Source: Thiohalophilus thiocyanatoxydans
Lineage (GTDB): Bacteria > Pseudomonadota > Gammaproteobacteria > UBA6429 > Thiohalophilaceae
Assembly (NCBI RefSeq): GCF_004366735.1
Contig: NZ_SOQX01000005.1
Span: 138,650-202,649, forward strand
DNA: 64,000 nt
Direction: 5' to 3'
The translations under genes and the position numbers were made by a program. The notes beneath the pieces are model-generated. The model was given only the letters and a program-made list of their open reading frames with translations. It was not told the origin of the DNA and did no database searches. Position 1 is the stretch's first letter; each line of letters opens with the position of its first letter. Shown here piece after piece: positions 17,743-26,569 of this stretch.

Positions 17743-19953
17743 TCACGAAGCAGCCAGCTGCTGCGTGATCGGCACACGTCGAATCCGCTTGCCGGTGGCG
17801 GCGAAGATCGCGTTGAGCACCGCCGGGGCCGCGACGGCGATGGTGGGCTCGCCGATGCCGCCCCAGAAACCGCCGGAGGGCATGACGATCGTTTCCACTT
17901 CCGGCATCTCGTCCATCAGCAGCGACGGGAAGTCGTGGAAGTTGGTTTGCTCGACACCGCCGTCCTTGATGGTGCACTCGCCGTAGAGCAGGGCTGACAG
18001 ACCATAAACGAACGAGCCTTCCACCTGTGCCTCGATCTGTTGCGGGTTGACGGCATGGCCCGGATCGGTGGCGGCGACGATGCGATGTATTTTCAACTTG
18101 CCTTTGTCATCCACCGACACTTCCGCGCAGGCGGCCACATAGCTGCCGAAGGTCTTGACCACCGCCAGGCCGCGATGCACGCCGTCGCCGGCCGGTTTGC
18201 CCCAGCCAACCTTTTCGGCCACGACATCGAGCACCGCCCGGCTTTTGGGCTGATCGGCCATCAGGCTGCGGCGAAATTCGAGCGGGTCCTTGCCCGCGGC
18301 GTGGGCCAGTTCATCCAGAAAGCACTCCATATATATAGCATTCTGGTTGATGTTCACCCCGCGCCAGAAGCCCGGCGGCACCGGCGGGTTGCGCATGGCA
18401 TGCTCGACCAGCAGGTTGGGCACCGTGTAGCTGATGGCGTGATCGCCCTCGGCATGAAAGCCCTGGAAAGTGACGGGATCCATGCCATCCTGCAGCCCGT
18501 CGGGCATCACCGTGGCGAGGATCGACTGGCCCGAGATGCGCACGTTCAGGCCGGTCAGGTTGCCGGCCTCATCCAGGCCGCCGACCAGCTTGCAGTGAGT
18601 GATAGGATGGTAGTGGCCGTGGGCCATGTCCTCCTCGCGGCTCCAGAGCAACTTGACCGGGCTGCCCGGCAGTTGTTTGGCAATGTTCACCGCCTGGGTG
18701 ACAAAGTCGTGAAACGCGCCGCGCCGGCCGAAGCCGCCGCCCAGGTGGATCTTGTACACCTCACACTTGTCCACCGGTAACCCGGATGCATCAACCGCCG
18801 CTTTCAGGGCCGCCTCGCCGTTTTGCGTGGGGCACCAGACTTCACACTTGTCTTTGCTCCACAACGCGGTGGCGTTCATCGGCTCCATGGTGGCGTGGTT
18901 CTGGTAGGGATAACGGTACGTCGCTTCGACCGTTTTGGCCGCGCCCTTCAACGCCCTGTTCACATCGCCGGCTTTGTTCCCGACAAAGACCTCCTTGTCG
19001 GAACTCAGCCCCTCTTCGAGCATTTGGTCGATGGCGGCACTGTCGAGTTTGGCGTTCGGCCCGTGGTCCCAGGTGATTGGCAGCGCGTCCAGTGCCTGGT
19101 TGGCCTGCCACCAGGTATCGGCCACCACGGCGACGGCGTCCTCGCCCACACGTACCACCTTGCGCACGCCGGGCATGCCGGTCACCTTTTTCTCATCGAA
19201 GGACTTGAGCCTGCCGCCAAAGGTCGGACACGCCTTGATGGCCGCGTTGAGCATGCCGGGTAGCTGCAGATCGGTGCCGAAGATCTGCTTGCCGTTGAGC
19301 TTGTCGTCGGTATCCAGGCGCGGGATCGGCTTGCCGATGATCTGCCACTCGTCCGGATCCTTGAGCTCGACATGCTGGGGCGGGATCAGCTCGGATGCCG
19401 CCTCGGCAACCTGGCCGTAGGTGACCGTGCGGCCGCTGGGCTGGTGCGTAATCACGCTGTTGGCCGCGCGACATTCGCCTTTGGGCACATCCCAGCGATC
19501 GGCCGCCGCCTGCAGCAGCATCTCCCGCGCCACGGCCCCACCCTTGCGCACATAGCGGTGGCTGTCGCGGATTCCCCGACTGCCGCCGGTGGAAAAGCTG
19601 CCCCAGATCCGATCCCGCGCACGATTCTCGCCGGGGGTCGGGTATTCGGTGATGATCTTGTCCCAGTCGCACTCCAGCTCCTCGGCCACCAGTTGCGCCA
19701 GGCCGGTCAGGGTGCCCTGCCCCATTTCGGAACGGGCGATACGGATGATCACCGTGTCATCGGGCTGGATGACGACCCAGGCGCCAATCTCGGGCAAACC
19801 TTCGGAGGGCAGCTCATCCCACTCGCCGGCGACGGCTGTCGTGCTCATGGGCAAGTAAAGCCCGAGGGAGAAGCCCACGCCCAATCCGGCCGCGCGGGTG
19901 CTGGTGATCAGAAACTCGCGCCGCGAGACGTTCAGCGTATCGTTTTTCATCAC
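17743..19953 (-). CDS. Molybdopterin-binding subunit of a Tat-exported Mo-hydroxylase (IorB-like)
   Basis: The 736-residue protein belongs to the xanthine oxidase family and resembles the isoquinoline 1-oxidoreductase or membrane aldehyde dehydrogenase large subunit. A twin-arginine signal (SRREFLITSTRAAGLGVGFSLG, from about residue 10) predicts folded export to the periplasm. Cofactor-binding stretches include IARSEMGQGTLTGLAQLVAEEL, HLGGGFGRRGAFHDFV, FWRGVNINQNA and the C-terminal GGFWGGIGEPTIAVAAPAV, where Glu is the usual catalytic residue. The substrate (aldehyde or N-heterocycle) cannot be fixed. It overlaps the 2Fe-2S subunit gene by four bases; no cytochrome subunit is present here. 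Confidence 0.9.
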   Translation of the reverse strand: MMKNDTLNVSRREFLITSTRAAGLGVGFSLGLYLPMSTTAVAGEWDELPSEGLPEIGAWVVIQPDDTVIIRIARSEMGQGTLTGLAQLVAEELECDWDKIITEYPTPGENRARDRIWGSFSTGGSRGIRDSHRYVRKGGAVAREMLLQAAADRWDVPKGECRAANSVITHQPSGRTVTYGQVAEAASELIPPQHVELKDPDEWQIIGKPIPRLDTDDKLNGKQIFGTDLQLPGMLNAAIKACPTFGGRLKSFDEKKVTGMPGVRKVVRVGEDAVAVVADTWWQANQALDALPITWDHGPNAKLDSAAIDQMLEEGLSSDKEVFVGNKAGDVNRALKGAAKTVEATYRYPYQNHATMEPMNATALWSKDKCEVWCPTQNGEAALKAAVDASGLPVDKCEVYKIHLGGGFGRRGAFHDFVTQAVNIAKQLPGSPVKLLWSREEDMAHGHYHPITHCKLVGGLDEAGNLTGLNVRISGQSILATVMPDGLQDGMDPVTFQGFHAEGDHAISYTVPNLLVEHAMRNPPVPPGFWRGVNINQNAIYMECFLDELAHAAGKDPLEFRRSLMADQPKSRAVLDVVAEKVGWGKPAGDGVHRGLAVVKTFGSYVAACAEVSVDDKGKLKIHRIVAATDPGHAVNPQQIEAQVEGSFVYGLSALLYGECTIKDGGVEQTNFHDFPSLLMDEMPEVETIVMPSGGFWGGIGEPTIAVAAPAVLNAIFAATGKRIRRVPITQQLAAS

Positions 19954-20417
19954 GACCTCCCGCGCTTGTTGATGTCGACGGCCAGATGAATCCCGCGCCG
20001 CACCCGGTTAAAGGTGCCACAGCGACAGATGTTGGTGATCTGTTGATTGATCGCCTCATCATCGGGTTCGGGATTCTTGTTCAGCAGTGCCGCCGCGGCC
20101 ATGATCATCCCCGGCTGGCAGTAACCGCACTGCGGCACATCCAGCTCTTTCCAAGCCTGTTGCAACGGATGGCTGTTATCCGCCGAGAGCCCCTCGATGG
20201 TGACGATCTTTTTGTCGGCATCCATGGAAGAGACCGGCACGGTGCAGGAGCGCACCGCCTCGCCATCCACATGCACCGTGCACGAACCACACAGGCCGAT
20301 GCCGCAGGCATACTTGGTGCCGGTCAGTCCCAGTTGCTCACGCAGTACCCAGAGAAGCGGCGTCGAGCCATCGACCTCTACCTCGACCGTCTCGCCGTTG
20401 ATGTTCAGTGTCGCCAT
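19950..20417 (-). CDS. 2Fe-2S small subunit of the Mo-hydroxylase (IorA-like)
   Basis: The 155-residue protein carries two [2Fe-2S] sites. The N-terminal plant-type site is CGIGLCGSCTVHVDG...C (about 38-60), and the C-terminal helical site is CGYCQPGM...NICRCGTF (about 97-135). It passes electrons from the molybdopterin subunit to an acceptor. No Tat signal is seen, so it would travel with the large subunit. It comes first in the operon; the heptanucleotide repeat lies about 180 bases upstream of its start. Confidence 0.94.
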   Translation of the reverse strand: MATLNINGETVEVEVDGSTPLLWVLREQLGLTGTKYACGIGLCGSCTVHVDGEAVRSCTVPVSSMDADKKIVTIEGLSADNSHPLQQAWKELDVPQCGYCQPGMIMAAAALLNKNPEPDDEAINQQITNICRCGTFNRVRRGIHLAVDINKRGRS

Positions 20418-20536
20418 GCGAAACCCTCCAAAAATCCTGCCAAAAGTCTAGACCGGGCAGGCGAACTTAACAACAGGGTTTTGACGTAGTTTTTGTGGGA
20501 AAAGAAAAGTAGGCAGCTTTCGAACAGAACAGGTAG

Positions 20537-20563
20537 GCCGGACATAGCGAAGCGGTGTCCGGC
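20537..20563. repeat. REP-like hairpin
   Basis: Perfect 8-base arms GCCGGACA and TGTCCGGC flank a loop TAGCGAAGCGG, preceded by GTAG. The form resembles GTAGGCCGGA-type REP elements. It lies between the Mo-hydroxylase operon and the heptanucleotide tract. Confidence 0.6.
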
Positions 20564-20601
20564 AATCTGGATGGACCCGAGGTATGCCTCCCACGCACCG
20601 A

Positions 20602-20860
20602 TGCTGAGTTCTGAGTGCTGAGTTCTGAGTGCTGAGTGCTGAGTGCTGAGTGCTGAGTTCTGAGTGCTGAGTGCTGAGTGCTGAGTGCTGAGTGCTGAGT
20701 GCTGAGTGCTGAGTGCTGAGTGCTGAGTGCTGAGTGCTGAGTGCTGAGTGCTGAGTGCTGAGTGCGTGCTGAGTGCTGAGTGCTGAGTGCTGAGTGCTGA
20801 GTGCTGAGTGCTGAGTGCTGAGTGCTGAGTGCTGAGTGCTGAGTGCTGAGTGCTGAGTGC
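20602..20860. repeat. Heptanucleotide tandem repeat, 36 units of TGCTGAG
   Basis: Twenty-three units run from 20602 to 20762, a 4-base interruption (TGCG) follows, and thirteen more run from 20767 to 20857. A few units near the left end read TTCTGAG. The unit length of 7 is not a multiple of 3, so the open frames across it (for example a run of QHSALST on the minus strand) are products of the repeat and not genes. Confidence 0.97.
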
Positions 20861-20951
20861 AAAGTTTAATCGCTATCCTCAATCGTTCAAGTGAATGGGC
20901 CTCGTGATCAGGCCTTATTCCTGATGTTTTCGATAAAATCATAGAATATGA

Positions 20952-21119
20952 TTATTCGCGAGTTTTGTTCCGGCTCTGTTGCAACGCACCAGACTGATAC
21001 GCGATCCGCTGCGCCTCCTCCAGCCAGGCCAGACGCTGGGCGGGGGTTGCGCTGGCCCACAAACGCAGATGCGCTTCTTCGTCTGCGGTCAGTTTGTCGA
21101 ATTTCGTTTCACTGTTCAT
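20952..21119 (-). CDS. Small protein paired with nucleotidyltransferase
   Basis: A 55-residue frame starts MNSETKFDKLTADEEAHL and continues with ATPAQRLAWLEEAQRIAY. This resembles small proteins commonly found next to AbiEii-like or DUF6036 nucleotidyltransferases. Its ATG overlaps the end of the nucleotidyltransferase gene by 11 bases (ATGAACAGTGA), which suggests translational coupling. It is helical and charged, with no membrane segment. The function is unknown; a partner or antitoxin-like role is only a suggestion. Confidence 0.7.
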   Translation of the reverse strand: MNSETKFDKLTADEEAHLRLWASATPAQRLAWLEEAQRIAYQSGALQQSRNKTRE

Positions 21120-21606
21120 TATTGTTTAACAAGCTCTGTAGATATTTAATGTCTTCTTCATCTTTGGCTCTGCCGGTATTCGATTTCATGGCGATGAGAT
21201 CGTTTATAGAACATACCGGAACGCTTTCTCCTCCGATATCCATCAGCACAGCTCGCTTTTTCATACCCTGAAATGGAAAGGGTTCACGTACAAATATGTC
21301 GACCACCATCATAGGGTTATCAGGATGGTAGAACGAAAATACCATCATATTTTTTTCGTTTACCCAGGATTCACGGATTGTCTCATCCGCGAACTGCATT
21401 GGATCGACCGGTAGCCGGGGCTTCAGACCAATTGACAGCAAGACCTTGAGGGCCTGTTCTGATTTCTTTTTATCAAGATTAATAACCAGATCGATGTCAG
21501 CAGTCAATCTGGCATAGCCATGCAGTACTGTTGCAAGCCCGCCAACGACAATATATTGCACGTCCGCTACATTCAGGGCTTTGAATAGTGGCAAATAAAC
21601 CGACAT
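21109..21606 (-). CDS. Nucleotidyltransferase-fold protein (DUF6036/AbiEii-like)
   Basis: The 165-residue protein has the nucleotidyltransferase signature VGGLATVLHGYARLTADIDLVINL (about 21-44), with the G-G pair and D-x-D, and a third acidic residue in MMVVDIFVREPF. It ends with a helical region, SINDLIAMKSNTGRAKDEEDIKYL, where the K-x-x-x-G-R-x-K-D-x-x-D pattern is typical of this family. Members include toxins or antitoxins and uncharacterised proteins. It overlaps a small downstream gene by 11 bases, which supports a two-gene module. Confidence 0.8.
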   Translation of the reverse strand: MSVYLPLFKALNVADVQYIVVGGLATVLHGYARLTADIDLVINLDKKKSEQALKVLLSIGLKPRLPVDPMQFADETIRESWVNEKNMMVFSFYHPDNPMMVVDIFVREPFPFQGMKKRAVLMDIGGESVPVCSINDLIAMKSNTGRAKDEEDIKYLQSLLNNNEQ

Positions 21607-21661
21607 AGATTGATTATAGCTCTGATTTTTCCCGCGTCATGCCTGATCCGGCTTACGGCTG

Positions 21662-21973
21662 TTAACCGGATTGTTCGCTTGCCACGATCACCTCGTGCAT
21701 TTCCAGCTTGCCCTCGCCGTCGAACGCCTCCTTTGGCATGGGGTTGCTGTGGGCCAGTTTGAAATCCTCGCTGCCCACCCAGGCCTCGAATGACGCCTTA
21801 TCCCGCCAGGTGGTCAGCACCACATAGGGCGCCTCGTCACTCTCTGGCCGGAGGACTTCCATGCGCACAAAGCCCGGTTGCTGGTCGATCTGACCGGCCC
21901 GTTTTCGAAAACGTTCCTCAAAGGTCTCTTCCCAGCCGGCGGCGACCGGCACGCGATTGGCGACAATAAACAT
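21662..21973 (-). CDS. Antibiotic biosynthesis monooxygenase (ABM/IsdG-like) domain protein
   Basis: The 103-residue product starts MFIVANRVPVAAGWEETFEERF and has the ABM dimeric ferredoxin-like fold pattern: RAGQIDQQPGFVRMEVLRP, YVVLTTWRDKASFEAWVGSEDFKLAH. Members range from heme-degrading IsdG proteins to quinone monooxygenases; no residue fixes the activity here. The start at 21973 follows GGAG at suitable spacing; the frame extends upstream to 22060 but without family similarity. Confidence 0.85.
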   Translation of the reverse strand: MFIVANRVPVAAGWEETFEERFRKRAGQIDQQPGFVRMEVLRPESDEAPYVVLTTWRDKASFEAWVGSEDFKLAHSNPMPKEAFDGEGKLEMHEVIVASEQSG

Positions 21974-22290
21974 CGTGTTAACTCCAGGTATTGGCATATT
22001 TATCAATAAGCGGGAGTTTAGCAGAGACACAGGCGGTAAATAACAGGTTGTTTTTGTCACAGGGTCTGTTTCATAAGCAGGGGAAAGTGGACGCTATGGC
22101 GGGACAGGGTTATCCGCAGCGATTAAAATTAAAACCACGCATTTTTCCACGCCCTTATTCACATCTCTCTTGCGTGTAGCCATCTCCATAATCCTTATAT
22201 GTTGATTTTAATCGGGGTCCCGGCAACGCAATGTTTCGAATAACACATACCGAACATCCGCCCTTTGTGCCATCTTACCCTCTTTAATGG

Positions 22291-22329
22291 CGCATTCTGT
22301 TTTATGTCATCGCAGTCATACAGAATGCG
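22291..22329. promoter_or_regulatory. Inverted repeat upstream of acetate kinase
   Basis: CGCATTCTGT (22291-22300) and its exact inverse ACAGAATGCG (22320-22329) are 19 bases apart. The right arm ends 24 bases before the start codon. It could be an operator or a leader hairpin for the ackA-phosphoketolase operon. Confidence 0.5.
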
Positions 22330-22353
22330 TTCAGGCCTGCTACAGTCAATCAT

Positions 22354-23454
22354 ATGTTCCTGACTATCAACAGCGGCAGTTCCTCACTGCGCCTGGCAGC
22401 GTATCGGCGCGAGGGCGGGGAATTACAACAGCTCGCCACTGCCCGGCATGAGACGGAAGCCGGGGCCTGCGACGAACTGCTGCGACAATTCATTGACGAG
22501 CACAACTTGCAGGATGTGCGCGGCGTAGTCCATCGGGTCGTGCACGGCGGCAGTTATTTCAGCGACGCCTGTCACATCGATACTGAGGTCGAGTCCCGTA
22601 TCGAAGCGCTGGCGCCACTTGCCCCACTGCACAACCCGCCGGCACTGGCGCTGATCCGAACCGCGCGTAAACTGCTGCCGCAAGAAACAGCGCACGTGGC
22701 GGTGTTTGATACCGGCTTTTTCCATTCGATGCCCGGGCGCGCCGCCCGTTATGCCCTGCCCTCTGATCTAAGTTGCGATCATGAACCGCGCCGCTACGGT
22801 TTCCATGGTCTGGCGCATCAGGCCATGTGGCAGGCCTGGCTTCGACACGAATCGGGACATTCGAAAACACGCCTCATCACTCTGCAGCTGGGTGCCGGTT
22901 GTTCCATCAGCGCCATTCGTGGTGGCAAGCCGCTCGACACCTCGATGGGGTTCTCCCCGCTGGAGGGTCTGGTGATGGCGACCCGCAGCGGCGATCTCGA
23001 TCCCGGCCTGCTGCTTTATTTACAGCATCAGCAGGGCATGACGCCGGAACAGCTCGATAACCTGCTCAACCGGCACAGCGGCCTGCTCGGTATCTCCGGG
23101 CTGAGCGGCGACATGCGTGATCTGCTGGATTCGACGGAACCCCGGGCGCAGCAGGCCGTCGACCTCTACTGCTACCGGGCGGCCAAATACATCGGGGCCT
23201 ATCTGGCGGTACTGGGTGGCGCGGACGGGATTGTATTCGGCGGCGGGGTGGGCGAGCACGCGCCGCCGATCCGGGCCCGCATTCTGGGCTACCTGGGCTG
23301 GGCGGGAATTGATCTTGATCCCGATGCCAACCAGGCAACCCTCGGCGAAGCCGGTCGGATAAGCCGTTCCGACAGCCGGATCGCCGCCTGGGTATTACCG
23401 GTCGATGAAGCGCGACTGATGGCGGAACAGGCCTGGCAACTACTGGACACCTGA
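22354..23454 (+). CDS. ackA: Acetate kinase
   Basis: The 366-residue enzyme should convert acetyl phosphate plus ADP to acetate plus ATP. Family motifs are [17 protein letters not shown] (2-18), [61 protein letters not shown] and [16 protein letters not shown]. It is somewhat shorter than the usual ~400 residues. The phosphoketolase gene follows 122 bases later; together they turn sugar phosphates into acetyl phosphate and then ATP plus acetate. An inverted repeat lies just upstream. Confidence 0.93.
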   Translation: MFLTINSGSSSLRLAAYRREGGELQQLATARHETEAGACDELLRQFIDEHNLQDVRGVVHRVVHGGSYFSDACHIDTEVESRIEALAPLAPLHNPPALALIRTARKLLPQETAHVAVFDTGFFHSMPGRAARYALPSDLSCDHEPRRYGFHGLAHQAMWQAWLRHESGHSKTRLITLQLGAGCSISAIRGGKPLDTSMGFSPLEGLVMATRSGDLDPGLLLYLQHQQGMTPEQLDNLLNRHSGLLGISGLSGDMRDLLDSTEPRAQQAVDLYCYRAAKYIGAYLAVLGGADGIVFGGGVGEHAPPIRARILGYLGWAGIDLDPDANQATLGEAGRISRSDSRIAAWVLPVDEARLMAEQAWQLLDT

Positions 23455-23576
23455 CCCGAGAGGTTGCCGCACAAACATTTGCAGTCAGGCAAACCCGACT
23501 ATCGGCGATGCTGATCAAGCATCTGTCGCCACAACGGCATTGGAAGCAACATCCAATCTTGTTCCAGGAGGAACTC

Positions 23577-25958
23577 ATGGACACGAACACCATTAACGAT
23601 CCCTTGAGCCAGCAGGAGCTGGAGCAGCTGCACGCCTGGTGGCGTGCCTGTAACTATCTGGCCGCCGGCATGATCTATCTGCGCGACAACCCGCTGTTAC
23701 GTGAGCCACTTAAACCCGAGCATATCAAGGCACGGCTGCTGGGGCACTGGGGTTCCAGCCCGGGACTGAGTTTTGTGTATACCCACCTCAACCGAGTGAT
23801 CAACCGCTATGATCTGGACGCGATTTTTATCGCCGGGCCGGGTCACGGCGCACCGGGGGTGCTGGGACCGGTCTATCTGGAGGGGACCTACTCGGAAATC
23901 TACCCGAACAAGGCCGAAGACGAAGAAGGCATGCAACGCTTTTTTCGGGCCTTTTCCTTCCCCGGCGGTATCGGCAGCCACTGCACACCGGAAACGCCCG
24001 GCTCGATTCACGAAGGCGGCGAGCTGGGTTACAGCCTGTCTCATGCGTTTGGCGCTGCCTTCGATAATCCCGATCTGCTGGTAACGGTGATGATCGGCGA
24101 CGGCGAGGCCGAAACCGGCCCGCTGGCCACCGCCTGGCATGCCAACAAGTTCCTCAATCCGATACGCGACGGTGCCGTGTTGCCGGTGTTGCATCTCAAC
24201 GGCTACAAGATCAACAACCCCACGGTGCTGGCGCGTATCGACCACGCAGAACTCGAAGCATTGCTCAAGGGTTACGGCTGGACACCTTATTTTGTCGAAG
24301 GCGATGATCCGCAACAAATGCACCAGAAGATGGCCGCTACTCTGGAGAACTGCATTCGTGAGATTCGGCAAATCCAGGCCGAGGCGCGGGACAATAACCG
24401 GCCGCAGCGTCCGCGCTGGCCGATGATCGTGCTGCGCAGCCCCAAGGGCTGGACCGGCCCCAAAGAAGTCGACGGTCACCAGGTCGAAGGCAGTTGGCGC
24501 GCCCACCAGGTCCCGCTGCCGCAGGCACGCGACGATGCCAAACAACGCAAACAACTGGAAACCTGGTTGCGCAGTTACAAACCCGAGGAGCTGTTCGACG
24601 AACAGGGCACCCTGATCCCGGAACTTCGGGCACTGGCACCGCGCGGCATCCGCCGCATGAGCGCCAACCCGCATGCCAACGGCGGCGTACTGCGCCGGGA
24701 CCTGCGCCTGCCGAGTTTTCGCGACTACGCTGTCGAGATCAAACGCCCCGGCGCCACCCTGGCCGGTAACACCTTCCCGCTGGGGCAAATGCTGCGCGAC
24801 ATCCTGCGGGCCAACCCGCATAACTTCCGCGTGTTCGGTCCGGACGAGACCAGCTCCAACAAACTACAAGCCGTCTATGAAGCCAGCGGCAAGACCTGGC
24901 TGGCCGGAACCCTGCCGCAGGATGACGACGGCGGTGAACTGTCGCCCGACGGTCGGGTCATGGAACTGCTTTCGGAACATACCCTGGAAGGCTGGCTGGA
25001 AGGCTATCTACTGACCGGCCGGCACGGTTTCTTTTCCACTTATGAAGCCTTCGTGCATGTCATTGACTCGATGTTCAATCAACACGCCAAGTGGCTGGAT
25101 ATTGCCGAGGATATTCCCTGGCGCGCACCGATCGCCTCCCTCAATCTGTTGATCACCTCCACGGTCTGGCGACAGGATCACAACGGTTTCACCCATCAGG
25201 ATCCCGGTTTCCTCGATCTGGTGGTCAACAAAAGCCCTTCGGTGACGCGCATCTATTTGCCGCCGGATGTCAACTGCCTGCTAAGCGTCGCCGACCACTG
25301 CCTGCGCAGTCGCAATGACGTCAATGTGATCGTTGCTGACAAACAGCAACATCTGCAATATCTGGATATGGATGCCGCTGTTCGCCACTGTACCAAAGGG
25401 CTCGGGATCTGGGACTGGGCCAGTAACGATCAGGGCGGCGAGCCCGATGTGGTGATGGCCGCTTGCGGCGACATCCCCACCAAAGAGGCGCTGGCGGCCG
25501 TGCAGCTGCTGCGCGAACATTTTCCCTTGTTGAAGATCCGTTTTATCAACGTGGTGGATCTGTACACCCTGTCAGGGGAGAGCGAGCATCCGCACGGACT
25601 CTCGGATCGTGACTTCGACAGCCTGTTCACATGTAACAGGCCAATCATTTTTAACTTCCACGGTTATCCCTGGCTGATTCACCGGCTCACTTACCGACGG
25701 ACTAACCACAGCAACCTGCATGTGCGCGGCTACAAGGAAAAAGGCAACATCAACACCCCGATGGATCTCGCCATTGAAAATGAGATCGACCGCTTCAGCC
25801 TGACTATCGATGTCATCAACCGGGTCCCCGGCCTGCTGGTCAGCGGCGCGCACGTAAAGGAAAAAATGCGTGACCTGCAGATCGATTGCCGTAACTATGC
25901 CTATGAATATGGCATCGACAAACCGGAAATCAACGACTGGCGCTGGAGTATGGACTGA
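23577..25958 (+). CDS. xfp: Phosphoketolase (xylulose-5-phosphate/fructose-6-phosphate)
   Basis: The 793-residue TPP enzyme cleaves xylulose-5-P or fructose-6-P with phosphate to give acetyl phosphate. Motifs include [29 protein letters not shown], the TPP-binding [28 protein letters not shown] and the C-terminal [13 protein letters not shown]. An AGGAGG site places the start at 23577 although the frame extends back to 23508. The gene follows acetate kinase, which would use its product. In an autotroph this pair may bypass part of glycolysis or help in fermentation of stored glycogen; that is inference. Confidence 0.96.
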   Translation: MDTNTINDPLSQQELEQLHAWWRACNYLAAGMIYLRDNPLLREPLKPEHIKARLLGHWGSSPGLSFVYTHLNRVINRYDLDAIFIAGPGHGAPGVLGPVYLEGTYSEIYPNKAEDEEGMQRFFRAFSFPGGIGSHCTPETPGSIHEGGELGYSLSHAFGAAFDNPDLLVTVMIGDGEAETGPLATAWHANKFLNPIRDGAVLPVLHLNGYKINNPTVLARIDHAELEALLKGYGWTPYFVEGDDPQQMHQKMAATLENCIREIRQIQAEARDNNRPQRPRWPMIVLRSPKGWTGPKEVDGHQVEGSWRAHQVPLPQARDDAKQRKQLETWLRSYKPEELFDEQGTLIPELRALAPRGIRRMSANPHANGGVLRRDLRLPSFRDYAVEIKRPGATLAGNTFPLGQMLRDILRANPHNFRVFGPDETSSNKLQAVYEASGKTWLAGTLPQDDDGGELSPDGRVMELLSEHTLEGWLEGYLLTGRHGFFSTYEAFVHVIDSMFNQHAKWLDIAEDIPWRAPIASLNLLITSTVWRQDHNGFTHQDPGFLDLVVNKSPSVTRIYLPPDVNCLLSVADHCLRSRNDVNVIVADKQQHLQYLDMDAAVRHCTKGLGIWDWASNDQGGEPDVVMAACGDIPTKEALAAVQLLREHFPLLKIRFINVVDLYTLSGESEHPHGLSDRDFDSLFTCNRPIIFNFHGYPWLIHRLTYRRTNHSNLHVRGYKEKGNINTPMDLAIENEIDRFSLTIDVINRVPGLLVSGAHVKEKMRDLQIDCRNYAYEYGIDKPEINDWRWSMD

Positions 25959-26191
25959 GCTCGCTTTTATCGAAGCAACAGGCCGGCGCCTCAACGGGGT
26001 GAGTCCGGGTGACGCCTTGTCGCTCAAAAAGTCACTCGCCGCGCGGGCGTCAGATCCCGCTTTCAGAATTCAGCCCTTTGCCGCTGCTTGATAGCCGCGT
26101 CCAGGGATGCAAGACTGGGCTGCCGGGCGCCGCCCGGGGATGACGTGGCAGGGCCTGCCGATCCGATGAACTGTGACAACGGGAGAAACTG

Positions 26192-26518
26192 ATGGCGGAG
26201 ATTATTGAATTCCCCGACAATTTTTTCGGCAAGCACGATCGCGAACGCGTGGAAAGCTTTGCCGGCCATGAAGTCGCCCACGGTCGGGCGACGCGCTGGC
26301 ACTGGGCCAAAGACGACGATGATGACGATATTTTTCAGCTGTTCGCCGGCGGCGCGGACGAATATCTGATCCTCTCCCTCAGCCGGGATCGCGAACAGGA
26401 TGCCTACTGTGCCCATGACGGCGAGGGGCGGCATCTGGTCAGCGGTTCGCTGGATCATCTCATGGCCGAGGTCGACGCCTATCTCACCGCGCTGCATGGC
26501 GAACCGCCGGCTTCCTGA
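26192..26518 (+). CDS. Small acidic protein of unknown function
   Basis: The 108-residue product (MAEIIEFPDNFFGKHDRERVESF...) is acidic, with a run of six Asp at about 41-46, and has no membrane segment or signal. A GGGAG-like ribosome site precedes the ATG. It contains a single cysteine. No family was recognised. It lies between phosphoketolase and the CLC channel gene, 51 bases upstream of the latter on the same strand, so the two may be cotranscribed. Confidence 0.65.
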   Translation: MAEIIEFPDNFFGKHDRERVESFAGHEVAHGRATRWHWAKDDDDDDIFQLFAGGADEYLILSLSRDREQDAYCAHDGEGRHLVSGSLDHLMAEVDAYLTALHGEPPAS

Positions 26519-26569
26519 GCGACGCCCGCCCGGGCAACACTCGCCCTTTGCCACTGACCGAGACAATCC

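Noticed and set aside
20602..20860. Possible CRISPR array
   Set aside because: The units are 7 bases with no spacers, so it is a simple tandem repeat.
20448..20942. Open frames of 131-164 codons rich in QHSALST across the repeat
   Set aside because: They are translations of the 7-base tandem repeat; every frame gives the same heptapeptide pattern, with no start signal or conserved domain.
23697..24821. Antisense frame of 374 codons opposite phosphoketolase
   Set aside because: Shadow of a gene whose catalytic motifs are intact on the plus strand.
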